Source of the DNA: Alistipes onderdonkii
GTDB taxonomy: Bacteria; Bacteroidota; Bacteroidia; Bacteroidales; Rikenellaceae
Length of the DNA stretch: 64,000 bases
NCBI RefSeq assembly: GCF_025145285.1
Contig: NZ_CP102251.1
Span: forward strand, 496,001-560,000
Direction of reading: 5' to 3'
Positions 8,214-16,859 of the stretch are shown in pieces. The number at the start of each line of letters is the position of its first letter. Position 1 is the first letter of the stretch. Under the pieces are notes generated by a model. That model searched no databases. It was given only the letters and a program-made list of their open reading frames with translations, and was not told where the DNA came from. The translations under genes were made by a program, and so were the position numbers.

Positions 8214-10220
8214 ATGGAACAGGAAAAACAACTTACGTCATTGCCCGAGAACGCTTACCGAGAACTCAAACCGGGCGAAGAGTACACGCCCATCATGCCC
8301 GCCTCGTCGTCGCCCAGGGAGGTGACGCCCTACTCGGTCACGATGGGTATCGTCATGGCCATCGTCTTCTCGGCCGCCGCGGCCTTCCTCGGCCTGAAGG
8401 TCGGGCAGGTATTCGAAGCGGCGATCCCGATCGCCATCATCGCCGTCGGCATGGGCAACGTGATGGGTAAGAGGAACATGCTGGGACAGAACGTCATCAT
8501 CCAGTCGATCGGCGCCTCGTCGGGCGTGATCGTCGCGGGTGCCATCTTCACCCTCCCGGCGCTCTACATCCTCGGGCTCGACGCGGCATTTTACCAGGTG
8601 TTTCTCTCGTCGCTCTTCGGCGGGCTGCTGGGCATCGTGCTGCTGATCCCGTTCCGCAAATATTTCGTCAAGGAGATGCACGGGAAATACCCCTTCCCCG
8701 AGGCTACGGCCACGACCGAGGTGCTGATCTCGGGCGAGAAGGGCGGCAACCAGGCCAAACTGCTGGCCGTGGCGGGTCTCATAGGCGGCCTCTACGACTT
8801 CGCGGTAGGCACGTTCGGCATGTGGACGGAGTCGGTATCGACGCGCATCTGTGCGTGGGGACAGGTGGCAGCCGACAAGTTCAAGGTGGTATTCTCGCTC
8901 AACACGTCGGCCGCCGTATTGGGCCTGGGCTACATCATCGGATTGAAATACGCCATGATCATCACGGCGGGTTCGTGCCTGGTGTGGTTCCTCGTCGTAC
9001 CGCTCGTAGGGTCGCTGGCCGACACGATCGACCCCGCGGCGCTGGCCTCGCTGCTGGGCGTGACGCGCGCCGACATCCTCGCCGACCCCGGCAGCATCTT
9101 CACGGCCGAAAACCTCTTCGCCTTCATCGGCAAACCGCTCGGCATCGGAGGCATCGCCATGGCGGGCATCATCGGCATCGTCAAGCAATCGAAGATCATC
9201 CGCCAGGCCGTAGGGCTGGCCGTATCGGAATTGGGGGGGGGCAACAAAACTGCCCCGGCTGCGGTAGAACGCACGCAGCGCGACCTGACGATGAAGCGGA
9301 TCCTCACGATCCTGATCGCCACGCTCATCTCGGTCTTCGTATTCTTCCACTTCGGGCTGCTGGACGGCTGGGTACAATCCGTCACGGCCATCCTGATCGT
9401 CTTCGTCATCTCGTTCCTCTTCACGACCGTGGCGGCCAACGCCATCGCCATCGTCGGCACGAACCCCGTGTCGGGCATGACGCTGATGACGCTGATCCTC
9501 TCGTCGCTGGTATTGGTGAGCGTCGGGCTGAGCGGCACGACGGGCATGACGGCGGCGCTGATCATCGGCGGCGTGGTCTGCACGGCGCTCTCGATGGCCG
9601 GAGGGTTCATCACCGACCTGAAGATCGGTTACTGGCTCGGCACGACGCCCCGCAAGCAGGAGGCCTGGAAATTCCTCGGCACGTTCGTTGCTGCGGCGAC
9701 CGTAGCCGGGGTGATGATCATCCTCAACAAATCGTACGGGTTCGTGGGCGAAGGCGCCCTCGTAGCCCCGCAGGCCAACGCCATGGCCGCCGTGATACAA
9801 CCCCTGATGACGGGCGGGCAGACCCCGTGGATGCTCTACTTCTGCGGCGCGGCACTGGCGCTGGTGCTGACCTCGATCGGTGTCCCGGCCCTCGCATTCG
9901 CGCTGGGCATGTTCATCCCGATGGAGCTGAACGCACCGCTGGTCGTGGGCGGCCTGGTGGCATGGTTCGTATCGAACCGCTCGAAGGACGAGGGGCTCAA
10001 CAAGGCGCGTTTCGACCGCGGAACGCTCATCGCCTCGGGCTTCATCGCCGGCGGCGCGCTGATGGGCGTGGTGAGCGCCCTCTTGAAATTCGCCGAGGTG
10101 GACTGGTTCCTGAGCGGCTGGGCGGCCTCGAACGCCGCCGAGTGGACGGGGCTGGCGATGTACCTCGTACTGATCGGCTATTTCGCATGGCACACGCTCC
10201 GGGCCAGGAAAGAAGAATAG
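8214..10220 (+). CDS. OPT-family oligopeptide transporter
   Basis: Inner-membrane transporter of the OPT family, probably importing small peptides, or metal chelates as in the YSL branch, with protons. 668 aa with some fourteen or more hydrophobic segments running from residue 40 (YSVTMGIVMAIVFSAAAAFLGLKVG) to the C-terminus (LAMYLVLIGYFAWHTL). Bacterial OPT features include KYPFPEATATTEVL near 160 and the glycine-rich segments around SGMTLMTLILSS near 420. A G9 run at 9233-9241 encodes part of a cytoplasmic loop (ELGGGNK) and is in frame. The peptide-transport role fits the peptidase T gene two genes downstream. It starts on the ATG touching the preceding stop codon. Confidence 0.92.
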   Translation: MEQEKQLTSLPENAYRELKPGEEYTPIMPASSSPREVTPYSVTMGIVMAIVFSAAAAFLGLKVGQVFEAAIPIAIIAVGMGNVMGKRNMLGQNVIIQSIGASSGVIVAGAIFTLPALYILGLDAAFYQVFLSSLFGGLLGIVLLIPFRKYFVKEMHGKYPFPEATATTEVLISGEKGGNQAKLLAVAGLIGGLYDFAVGTFGMWTESVSTRICAWGQVAADKFKVVFSLNTSAAVLGLGYIIGLKYAMIITAGSCLVWFLVVPLVGSLADTIDPAALASLLGVTRADILADPGSIFTAENLFAFIGKPLGIGGIAMAGIIGIVKQSKIIRQAVGLAVSELGGGNKTAPAAVERTQRDLTMKRILTILIATLISVFVFFHFGLLDGWVQSVTAILIVFVISFLFTTVAANAIAIVGTNPVSGMTLMTLILSSLVLVSVGLSGTTGMTAALIIGGVVCTALSMAGGFITDLKIGYWLGTTPRKQEAWKFLGTFVAAATVAGVMIILNKSYGFVGEGALVAPQANAMAAVIQPLMTGGQTPWMLYFCGAALALVLTSIGVPALAFALGMFIPMELNAPLVVGGLVAWFVSNRSKDEGLNKARFDRGTLIASGFIAGGALMGVVSALLKFAEVDWFLSGWAASNAAEWTGLAMYLVLIGYFAWHTLRARKEE

Positions 10221-10235
10221 GAAACACAGCACCGC

Positions 10236-10538
10236 ATGAAAAACGGAATCATACTCCTCGCCGCCGCGGCATTGCTGCAGGGCTGCGCCTCGCTGGCCGT
10301 CGTGCAGCGAAACGGTATGGAGAACCCGGCAGCAGCCGGCAACCCGCAACGGCAGAGCAGGGCGGGGACGAGCATATCCGTCACCGGCTCTTCCTACCCC
10401 GCCGTCGCCGTCACGCCCGACGGAGGGCATGCGGTCGTCATGTCCCCGTGCGGCAACACGTCGGTCGTGGTAAACCCCGACGGCACGCATTCCATAGCAA
10501 TCGTCAACGGCTCGACAGCCACAATAGTAACCCCATAA
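10236..10538 (+). CDS. Small predicted lipoprotein, 100 aa
   Basis: Hypothetical. The N-terminus is a lipoprotein signal with lipobox LQGC at about residue 17. The mature part is short, rich in Gly, Ser, Thr and Val, and contains two similar stretches (VAVTPDGGHAVVMSPCGN and VVVNPDGTHSIAIVNGST) that look like a repeated beta-hairpin with an N/TPDG turn. It lies 15 nt after the OPT gene and 13 nt before pepT, so it is part of the same transcript. No function is proposed; an accessory to peptide uptake is possible from position only. Confidence 0.75.
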   Translation: MKNGIILLAAAALLQGCASLAVVQRNGMENPAAAGNPQRQSRAGTSISVTGSSYPAVAVTPDGGHAVVMSPCGNTSVVVNPDGTHSIAIVNGSTATIVTP

Positions 10539-10551
10539 ACAACACAACACC

Positions 10552-11769
10552 ATGAACCTCAAAGAAAGATTCCTGAAATACGTCTCCTACGACACCCAGT
10601 CGTCGGAGGAGAGCACGACGTTCCCTTCGACCGAAAAACAGAAAGTACTGCTGGCCGCCCTGCGCGACGAAATGGAGGCATTGGGCATGACCGAGGTCTC
10701 GATGGATCAGTACGGTTACGTGATGGGCACCGTCCCTGCGACGCCGGGTTGCGAGAATGCCCCGGTGATCGGGTTCATCGCCCATGTGGACACCTCGCCC
10801 GACATGAGCGGCAAGGACGTCAAACCCCGCGTCATCGAGGAGTACGACGGCTGCGACATCGCACTGAACGGCCAGCTGACGATGCGGGTCGCGGATTTCC
10901 CCGAGCTGGAGTTCTTCAAGGGGCACACGCTGATCCATACCGACGGCACGACGCTGCTGGGTGCCGACGACAAGGCGGGCGTGGCGGAAATCATGACCGC
11001 CGCCGAGTACCTGCTCGCACACCCCGAGATCAAACACGGCAAAATCCGCATCGGCTTCACGCCCGACGAGGAGGTGGGCCGCGGGGTCGATTTCTTCGAC
11101 GTCAGGGCCTTCGGCGCCGACTTCGCCTACACGGTCGACGGCGGCATGGAGGGTGAGCTGGAATACGAGAACTTCAACGCCGCAAGCGCCAAAATCGACA
11201 TTCAGGGACGCAACGTCCACCCGGGATACGCCAAGAACAAGATGGTCAATGCGCTCGACGTGGCGTGCGAACTGCAAGGGCTGCTGCCGGCCGCCGAACG
11301 TCCGCAGTACACCGAAGGATACGAAGGGTTCTACCACTGCGTAGGGCTGAACGGCACGGTCGAGAAAGCCTCGGTCAGCTATATCATCCGCGACCACGAT
11401 GCGGAGAAATTCGAGCAGAAAAAGGTATTCATGTGGGCCTGCGTCGACCTTTTGAAGAAGAAATACGGCGACGGGGTGCTGACCCTGACGCTCAAAGACC
11501 AGTATTTCAACATGCGCAAGATGGTCGAGCCGCACCCGCAGGTGATCGACAAGGCGCTCAAGGCCATGGAAATGGCCGGCGTGAACCCGATCGTACGCCC
11601 CATACGCGGCGGTACGGACGGCGCACGCCTGTCGTTCATGGGGCTGCCCTGCCCCAACCTCTTCACGGGGGGCATGAACTTCCACGGCAAATTCGAATAT
11701 TGCTCGCTCACCACGATGCACAAGGCAGAGCAGGTGATCCTGAACCTGGCGCAGTTGTGGGCGGAATAA
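10552..11769 (+). CDS. pepT: Peptidase T (tripeptide aminopeptidase), M20 family
   Basis: Cytoplasmic dinuclear zinc aminopeptidase removing N-terminal residues from tripeptides. 405 aa, the usual PepT length. Zinc and catalytic residues are in the standard order: His-Asp in GFIAHVDTSPD (about 75-85), Asp in LLGADDKAG (about 140-148), the Glu pair in FTPDEEVGRG (about 172-181), Asp in YTVDGG (about 198) and the late His in HKAEQV near the C-terminus. The dimerisation lid domain carries GRNVHPGYAKNKMVNA. It is encoded between the OPT transporter group and nadE with 13- and 12-nt gaps, consistent with use of imported peptides. Confidence 0.96.
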   Translation: MNLKERFLKYVSYDTQSSEESTTFPSTEKQKVLLAALRDEMEALGMTEVSMDQYGYVMGTVPATPGCENAPVIGFIAHVDTSPDMSGKDVKPRVIEEYDGCDIALNGQLTMRVADFPELEFFKGHTLIHTDGTTLLGADDKAGVAEIMTAAEYLLAHPEIKHGKIRIGFTPDEEVGRGVDFFDVRAFGADFAYTVDGGMEGELEYENFNAASAKIDIQGRNVHPGYAKNKMVNALDVACELQGLLPAAERPQYTEGYEGFYHCVGLNGTVEKASVSYIIRDHDAEKFEQKKVFMWACVDLLKKKYGDGVLTLTLKDQYFNMRKMVEPHPQVIDKALKAMEMAGVNPIVRPIRGGTDGARLSFMGLPCPNLFTGGMNFHGKFEYCSLTTMHKAEQVILNLAQLWAE

Positions 11770-11781
11770 CATAACGTATAT

Positions 11782-13707
11782 ATGGATAGCTTCGGTTTTC
11801 TGAAAGTGGCGGCAGCCGTGCCGCACGTACGGGTCGGCGACTGCGATTTCAATGCGGAGCGCATGGCCGCTATGGCCGACGAGGCGGCACAGCGGGGCGT
11901 GGAGATCGTCGCGTTCCCCGAGTTGGCCCTGACGGCCTACACCTGCGGCGACCTGCTGCTGCAACCCGCACTGCTCGACGCGGCCGACGAGGCGTTAGCA
12001 AGGCTGGTACGCGACACGCGCAAGTTGCCGCTGACGCTCATCGCGGGAGCCCCGCTGCGCCACGCTCAGACGCTCTACAACTGCGCCGTGGTCTTCACGC
12101 AAGGGCGCATACTGGGCGTCGTCCCCAAAACCTATATCCCCGACTATACGGAATTCTACGAGAACCGCTGGTTCGCATCGGGCGCAGGCATCTCCGAAGA
12201 GACGATCCCCGTCGCGGGGCAGGCTGCGGATTTCGGCGCAGGCCTCACGTTCGAGGTCAACGGCACGGAGTTCGGCGTGGAACTGTGCGAAGACCTCTGG
12301 ACGGCAGTGCCGCCCTCGTCGCACATGGCACTCAGCGGCGCGAAGGTGATCTTCAACCTCTCGGCATCGCCCGAGGCCGTCGGCAAGCACGCCTACCTGC
12401 GGCAGCTCGTAGCGCAACAGTCAGCACGCACGATAGGGGGTTATGTCTACTGCTCGGCCGGCTTCGGCGAATCATCGACCGACCTGGTATTCGCCGGGAA
12501 CGGCATCATCGCCGAAAACGGAAAGATCCTGCGCGAAGCGAAGCGTTTCGTGCTCGAAGAGCAGTTGGTGGTGGCCGACCTCGACATCGAGCGGCTGGAA
12601 TTCGAACGCCTCAGGAACACCTCGTTCCGCGTGAATGAAGGCGCGGCGGAGAACACCGTGATCGAAATGGAAATCCCCGAAGGGCTGCGCGCGGCGGCGC
12701 TCGACCGCGACATCGACCCGATGCCGTTCGTGCCGCAGGACGAAGCGCACCGCAGCCAGCGCTGCGAGGAGATCTTCCAGATACAGTCGCACGGGCTGGC
12801 CAAGCGGCTGGTACACACGCGCTGCGAAAAGGCCGTGGTCGGCATCTCGGGCGGGCTCGACTCGACGCTGGCTCTGCTCGTGGCGGTACGCACGTTCGAC
12901 AAGCTGCAACTCGACCGCACGGGGATCATCGGCATCACGATGCCCGGGTTCGGCACCACGGATCGCACCTACAACAATGCGCTGGAGTTGATGCGCAGCC
13001 TGGGCGTCACCGTGCGCGAAATCCCGATCCGCGACGCCTGCCTGCAACATTTCAGGGACATAGGGCTCGACCCCGAAGACCGCTCGGCGGCCTACGAGAA
13101 CAGCCAGGCACGCGAACGCACGCAGATACTGATGGATGTCGCCAACATGGAGGGCGGACTGGTGGTCGGCACGGGCGACCTGAGCGAGCTGGCCCTGGGA
13201 TGGGCGACTTACAACGGCGACCAGATGTCGATGTACGGCGTGAACGCCTCGGTGCCCAAGACGCTGGTGCGCCATCTGGTAAAATGGGTGGCCGACACCG
13301 AGTCGGATGCGGCGGCCCGCGCCACGCTGCTCGACATCATCGACACGCCGGTCAGCCCGGAATTGCTGCCGGCGGACAAGGACGGCAGGATCAGCCAGAA
13401 GACCGAAGACCTGGTAGGCCCTTACGAGCTGCACGATTTCTTCCTCTACAATTTCATCCGCGGAGGTTATCGTCCGGCGAAGATCCTGTTCCTGGCCGAA
13501 CAGGCATTCCGCGGAAGTTATGACCATGCTGCGATCCGGAAATGGCTGGAGGTATTCTTCCGCCGCTTCTTCTCGCAGCAGTTCAAGCGCTCGGCAATGC
13601 CCGACGGCCCGAAGGTCGGTTCGGTGGCCCTGTCGCCCCGGGGCGACTGGCGTATGCCTTCGGACGCCTCGGCAGCCGTATGGCTCAAGGAACTCGAAAC
13701 ACTGTAA
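11782..13707 (+). CDS. nadE: Glutamine-dependent NAD+ synthetase
   Basis: Last step of NAD biosynthesis: amidation of nicotinate adenine dinucleotide using ammonia from glutamine and ATP. 641 aa, the long two-domain form. The N-terminal nitrilase-fold glutaminase (about 1-280) has the Glu-Lys-Cys triad in FPELALTAY, VVPKTYIPDY and GVELCEDLW. The C-terminal synthetase (about 320-641) has the PP-loop SGGLDSTLAL and the ATP-contact segment GTGDLSELALGW. It lies 12 nt after pepT. nadC, an earlier enzyme of the same pathway, is at 25463 in a separate transcript. Confidence 0.97.
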   Translation: MDSFGFLKVAAAVPHVRVGDCDFNAERMAAMADEAAQRGVEIVAFPELALTAYTCGDLLLQPALLDAADEALARLVRDTRKLPLTLIAGAPLRHAQTLYNCAVVFTQGRILGVVPKTYIPDYTEFYENRWFASGAGISEETIPVAGQAADFGAGLTFEVNGTEFGVELCEDLWTAVPPSSHMALSGAKVIFNLSASPEAVGKHAYLRQLVAQQSARTIGGYVYCSAGFGESSTDLVFAGNGIIAENGKILREAKRFVLEEQLVVADLDIERLEFERLRNTSFRVNEGAAENTVIEMEIPEGLRAAALDRDIDPMPFVPQDEAHRSQRCEEIFQIQSHGLAKRLVHTRCEKAVVGISGGLDSTLALLVAVRTFDKLQLDRTGIIGITMPGFGTTDRTYNNALELMRSLGVTVREIPIRDACLQHFRDIGLDPEDRSAAYENSQARERTQILMDVANMEGGLVVGTGDLSELALGWATYNGDQMSMYGVNASVPKTLVRHLVKWVADTESDAAARATLLDIIDTPVSPELLPADKDGRISQKTEDLVGPYELHDFFLYNFIRGGYRPAKILFLAEQAFRGSYDHAAIRKWLEVFFRRFFSQQFKRSAMPDGPKVGSVALSPRGDWRMPSDASAAVWLKELETL

Positions 13708-13731
13708 ACCGTAAATACCAATAAAATCCAA

Positions 13732-14367
13732 ATGAAGAAAACCCTTTTGTCCGTCGCCGCGGCACTGCTGCTCGCAGGCGGCGCCGCATCGGCACAGGAC
13801 TGGCAGGAAGCACTGAAAAAGGCCGCGACGGAGGCCGCAGACAAGGCGACAGGCGGCAAACTGACCCAATATGCGCTGGTCGGGACGTGGAACTACTCCG
13901 CTCCGGGCGTGAAATTCGAAGGCAACGACCTGCTGAGCCAGCTCGGAGGATCGGCGCTCGAAGGTACCGTCAAGAGCCAGCTCGACAAGGTCTACCAAAC
14001 GGTGGGCATCAAGCCCGGCGCAGGTTCGGTCACATTCGGCAAAGACGGCGCATTCAGTACCCAAATGGGCAATTACAAATTGTCGGGCACCTATACGTTC
14101 GACCCCTCGACCCATGTAGCCGCGATGAAATTCGCCAAGGAGAAGCTCGGCAAGGAAAAGCTCGACCTGGGCGAGGTTCCGGGGCACGTCTACCTCAGCG
14201 GGACGAAGATGGTACTGGTCTTCCCGGTGGGCAAGCTCATCGAGATCATCAAATCCTACGGCAGCAAAATCTCGTCGATGGAGACCGTCGTCGCCCTGCT
14301 CGAACAGTACAAGAACGTATACATCGGATTCGAATTCAGCAAGGGGACGGCAGAAAACACGAAATAG
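13732..14367 (+). CDS. DUF4923 family secreted protein
   Basis: Exported protein of unknown function, 211 aa. It has a signal peptide MKKTLLSVAAALLLAGGAASAQ cleaved after AQ, then a short amphipathic helix and a lipocalin-like beta-rich body with the opening YALVGTWNYSAPGVKF that is typical of the Bacteroidota DUF4923 family. The tail (EIIKSYGSKISSMETVVALLEQYKNVYIGFEF) is helical then beta. It lies 24 nt after nadE and is followed directly by an intrinsic terminator, so it is the last gene of the run that starts at 7475. The role is unknown. Confidence 0.85.
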   Translation: MKKTLLSVAAALLLAGGAASAQDWQEALKKAATEAADKATGGKLTQYALVGTWNYSAPGVKFEGNDLLSQLGGSALEGTVKSQLDKVYQTVGIKPGAGSVTFGKDGAFSTQMGNYKLSGTYTFDPSTHVAAMKFAKEKLGKEKLDLGEVPGHVYLSGTKMVLVFPVGKLIEIIKSYGSKISSMETVVALLEQYKNVYIGFEFSKGTAENTK

Positions 14368-14392
14368 TTGAAAAAAAATCATAATTTTTTTT

Positions 14393-14426
14393 AAATGACA
14401 GATTCACGGCGGATCTGTCATTTTTT
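14393..14426 (+). terminator. Intrinsic terminator closing the 7475-14367 operon
   Basis: An 11-bp perfect stem AAATGACAGAT/ATCTGTCATTT (14393-14403 with 14413-14423) with a 9-nt loop, followed by a T run; A-rich sequence precedes it, so it may also act on the other strand. Confidence 0.85.
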
Positions 14427-14535
14427 ATTACGGATATTTACCGATCGCTCCCCGCACTCCCCCGGACAGTAAGCAGATGGGGTGCAGAAGTCGCAAACGG
14501 CATAAGTAAAATATTTTAGCAATTTCTTAAAGAAC

Positions 14536-14566
14536 TTGCAAAACTCGAACAGATACATTATTTTTA
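14536..14566 (+). promoter_or_regulatory. Candidate gdhA promoter
   Basis: A TTG -33 element (14536-14538), 20 nt, then TATTTTTA (14559-14566), one mismatch from TAnnTTTG. The predicted start of transcription near 14573 gives a leader of about 35 nt before the ATG at 14608. Confidence 0.55.
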
Positions 14567-14607
14567 CCACCGAACAGATTCCATAAACCCTTAAACACAG
14601 ATTGACT

Positions 14608-15963
14608 ATGAACGAGCAAGCACATCAGTACGTCGAAGATTTCATGGCGCAACTAACCCTCCGCAATCCCAATGAGCCGGAATTCCACCAGGCCGTCCGC
14701 GAGGTCGCCGAATCGCTGGCTCCCCACATCGTGGCGAGCCCCGTATTGCAGAAAATGAAAGTTCTGGAACGCATTGCGGAACCCGAGCGCGTCATCATTT
14801 TCCGTGTGCCCTGGCTCAACGACAAAGGCGAGATCGAGATCAACCGCGGCTACCGCGTGCAGATGAACAGCGCCATCGGCCCCTACAAGGGCGGCATCCG
14901 CTTCCACCCTTCGGTCAACCTGTCGATCCTGAAGTTCCTCGCCTTCGAACAGACCTTCAAGAACAGCCTCACGACGCTGCCGATGGGCGGCGGCAAGGGC
15001 GGTTCGGATTTCAACCCCAAGGGGCGCTCGGACAACGAGGTGATGAAATTCTGCCAGTCGTTCATGACCGAATTGCAGCGCCACATCGGACAGGACACCG
15101 ACGTCCCGGCAGGCGACATCGGCGTCGGCGGCCGTGAGATAGGCTTCATGTTCGGGCAGTACAAGCGCCTGCGCGACGAATTCACGGGAACGCTCACCGG
15201 CAAGGGACGCGACTGGGGCGGCAGCCCGCTGCGCCCCGAAGCGACGGGCTACGGCACCTGCTACTTCGCACAGGAGATGCTCGCCACGCGCAAGGAGTCG
15301 TTCAAAGGCAAGACCGTCTGCATCTCGGGATCGGGCAACGTGGCACAGTATGCCTGCCAGAAGGCGACGCAACTCGGTGCGAAGGTCGTGACGCTCTCCG
15401 ATTCGTCGGGTTACATCCACGACCCCGAAGGCATCGACGAGGCAAAACTGGAATATGTAATGGAATTGAAAAATATCTTCCGCGGACGTATCAAGGAGTA
15501 CGCCGACCGCTATCCGTCGGCCAAGTACTACCCCGGCGAGCGCCCGTGGGGCGTGAAGTGCGACATCGCCATGCCGTGCGCCACGCAGAACGAGCTGAAC
15601 GGAGACCAGGCGCAGGCACTCGTGGACAACGGCTGCATCTGCGTAGCCGAAGGGGCGAACATGCCCTCGACCCCCGATGCCATCCGCATCTTCCAGCAGC
15701 ACAAGCTGCTCTTCGCCCCGGGCAAGGCTGCCAATGCCGGCGGCGTTGCGACCTCGGGGCTCGAAATGACGCAGAACTCGATGCGTATCACCTGGTCGCC
15801 CGAAGAGGTCGACGCAAAACTCCGCTCGATCATGGTGAACATCCACTCGGTATGCGTGCAGTACGGCACCCAGCCCGACGGCTACATCAACTACGTAGTC
15901 GGAGCCAACATCGGAGGCTTCATGAAGGTCGCCAACGCCATGCTGGCGCAGGGTTGCGTATAA
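14608..15963 (+). CDS. gdhA: NADP-specific glutamate dehydrogenase, hexameric
   Basis: Reductive amination of 2-oxoglutarate to glutamate, the main ammonium-assimilation route in gut Bacteroidales. 451 aa from ATG 14608. A TTG two codons earlier is in frame but unlikely as a start. The substrate domain carries PYKGGIRFHPSVN, the Lys-rich LPMGGGKGGSDFNPKG and the catalytic Asp region DVPAGDIGVGGREIG. The Rossmann domain begins near 230 with VCISGSGNVAQYA. The length and motifs fit the small hexameric NADP(H) class. It is monocistronic, between its own promoter and terminator. Confidence 0.97.
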   Translation: MNEQAHQYVEDFMAQLTLRNPNEPEFHQAVREVAESLAPHIVASPVLQKMKVLERIAEPERVIIFRVPWLNDKGEIEINRGYRVQMNSAIGPYKGGIRFHPSVNLSILKFLAFEQTFKNSLTTLPMGGGKGGSDFNPKGRSDNEVMKFCQSFMTELQRHIGQDTDVPAGDIGVGGREIGFMFGQYKRLRDEFTGTLTGKGRDWGGSPLRPEATGYGTCYFAQEMLATRKESFKGKTVCISGSGNVAQYACQKATQLGAKVVTLSDSSGYIHDPEGIDEAKLEYVMELKNIFRGRIKEYADRYPSAKYYPGERPWGVKCDIAMPCATQNELNGDQAQALVDNGCICVAEGANMPSTPDAIRIFQQHKLLFAPGKAANAGGVATSGLEMTQNSMRITWSPEEVDAKLRSIMVNIHSVCVQYGTQPDGYINYVVGANIGGFMKVANAMLAQGCV

Positions 15964-15989
15964 CCGGCAGCCAAGTATTAAGTATGGGA

Positions 15990-16027
15990 AATCCCGGGCT
16001 TCTGGCAAGGAAGCCCGGGATTTTTTA
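15990..16027 (+). terminator. gdhA terminator
   Basis: A 13-bp stem AATCCCGGGCTTC/GGAAGCCCGGGATT (15990-16002 with 16010-16022) with a 7-nt loop, then TTTTTT. It lies between the convergent gdhA and PAP2-like genes. Confidence 0.9.
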
Positions 16028-16124
16028 TTGTCCGTGCGCGAATTATCCGTGTGCGAAGGGTATCGTGCCGAGGAGGGATTCGTGCGGAGACCCGCATCGG
16101 AAGCATATCCGGCCCGAAAACGGA

Positions 16125-16733
16125 TTACAGGAACAGCACAGCCAGCGTCGCGACGGCAAAGCCGCCGCAGAAACCCGCAAGCACCTGCTGTCCGTTATGG
16201 CAGCCCAGGTAAAGGCGTGCGGAGGCCAGTGCACCCGCACAGAGAATGGCGACCATCAGCGGCACCATCATGTTGCCTACGCCCGCAACGTTCATCACCA
16301 CCAGCAGCGCCACGGCAGCGCCCATGGCCGTAAGGTGCAGGCTGATCTTCCAGTAGAACGACACGACGAAGCAGAGCACTTCGCAGCACGCCGCGGCGAT
16401 CATGAACTTGCGCAGGAAGATCGCCGACGGGATCTTGGCGATGGTGATGGCGCAAAGCACGTAGCAGACGGCCCCGACCAGCAGCGGCAGCAGCCGCTCG
16501 CGCCGGTTGTCCACCTTAAAGTCGGAAATGCGTCCCAATGAGCGCAGCACGCCCAACGCCAGCAGGGGGATGATCATCGCATAGAGCACGACAACCCACA
16601 GCAGGTAGAACTTCACATTGGCGGGATAATGCGCGAAAACGGTGAGCGTCAGCAGCACGACGATCAGGTAGAGGGGCAGCAGGAACGGGTGCAGCACCCA
16701 CGATATTCCGTTCGAAAGTTTCTTATACATCAT
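16125..16733 (-). CDS. PAP2-like integral membrane protein
   Basis: 202-aa inner-membrane protein with about six hydrophobic helices. The phosphatase motifs of the PAP2 superfamily are recognisable but imperfect: NRRERLLPLL (about 76-85) for the KxxxxxxRP box, KISLHLTAMGA (about 128-138) for the PSGH box and ARLYLGCHNGQQVLAG (about 171-186) for the SRxxxxxHxxxD box. The His in the second and third boxes are present, while the canonical Ser-Gly and final Asp are altered. It may dephosphorylate a lipid phosphate at the membrane, or may have lost activity. It lies 126 nt downstream of rpoN on the same strand; that gap shows nothing else clear. Confidence 0.75.
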   Translation of the reverse strand: MMYKKLSNGISWVLHPFLLPLYLIVVLLTLTVFAHYPANVKFYLLWVVVLYAMIIPLLALGVLRSLGRISDFKVDNRRERLLPLLVGAVCYVLCAITIAKIPSAIFLRKFMIAAACCEVLCFVVSFYWKISLHLTAMGAAVALLVVMNVAGVGNMMVPLMVAILCAGALASARLYLGCHNGQQVLAGFCGGFAVATLAVLFL

Positions 16734-16859
16734 TCAAATTTATCACGGCCTCCCGCCCCGCAGCTGTCCGGCAATTGTCCATCCGGCGGGAAGGCATATT
16801 TCCGGCAGCACGGCCGTCCGGTAAAAGGGCGTACGCGAAGCCGCCGGGTCAAAACTTCG

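Noticed and set aside
9233..9241. G9 tract in the OPT transporter as a phase-variation site
   Set aside because: It encodes Gly-Gly-Gly in a cytoplasmic loop and is in frame; a switch in a housekeeping transporter seems unlikely, so it is only mentioned alongside the other tracts.
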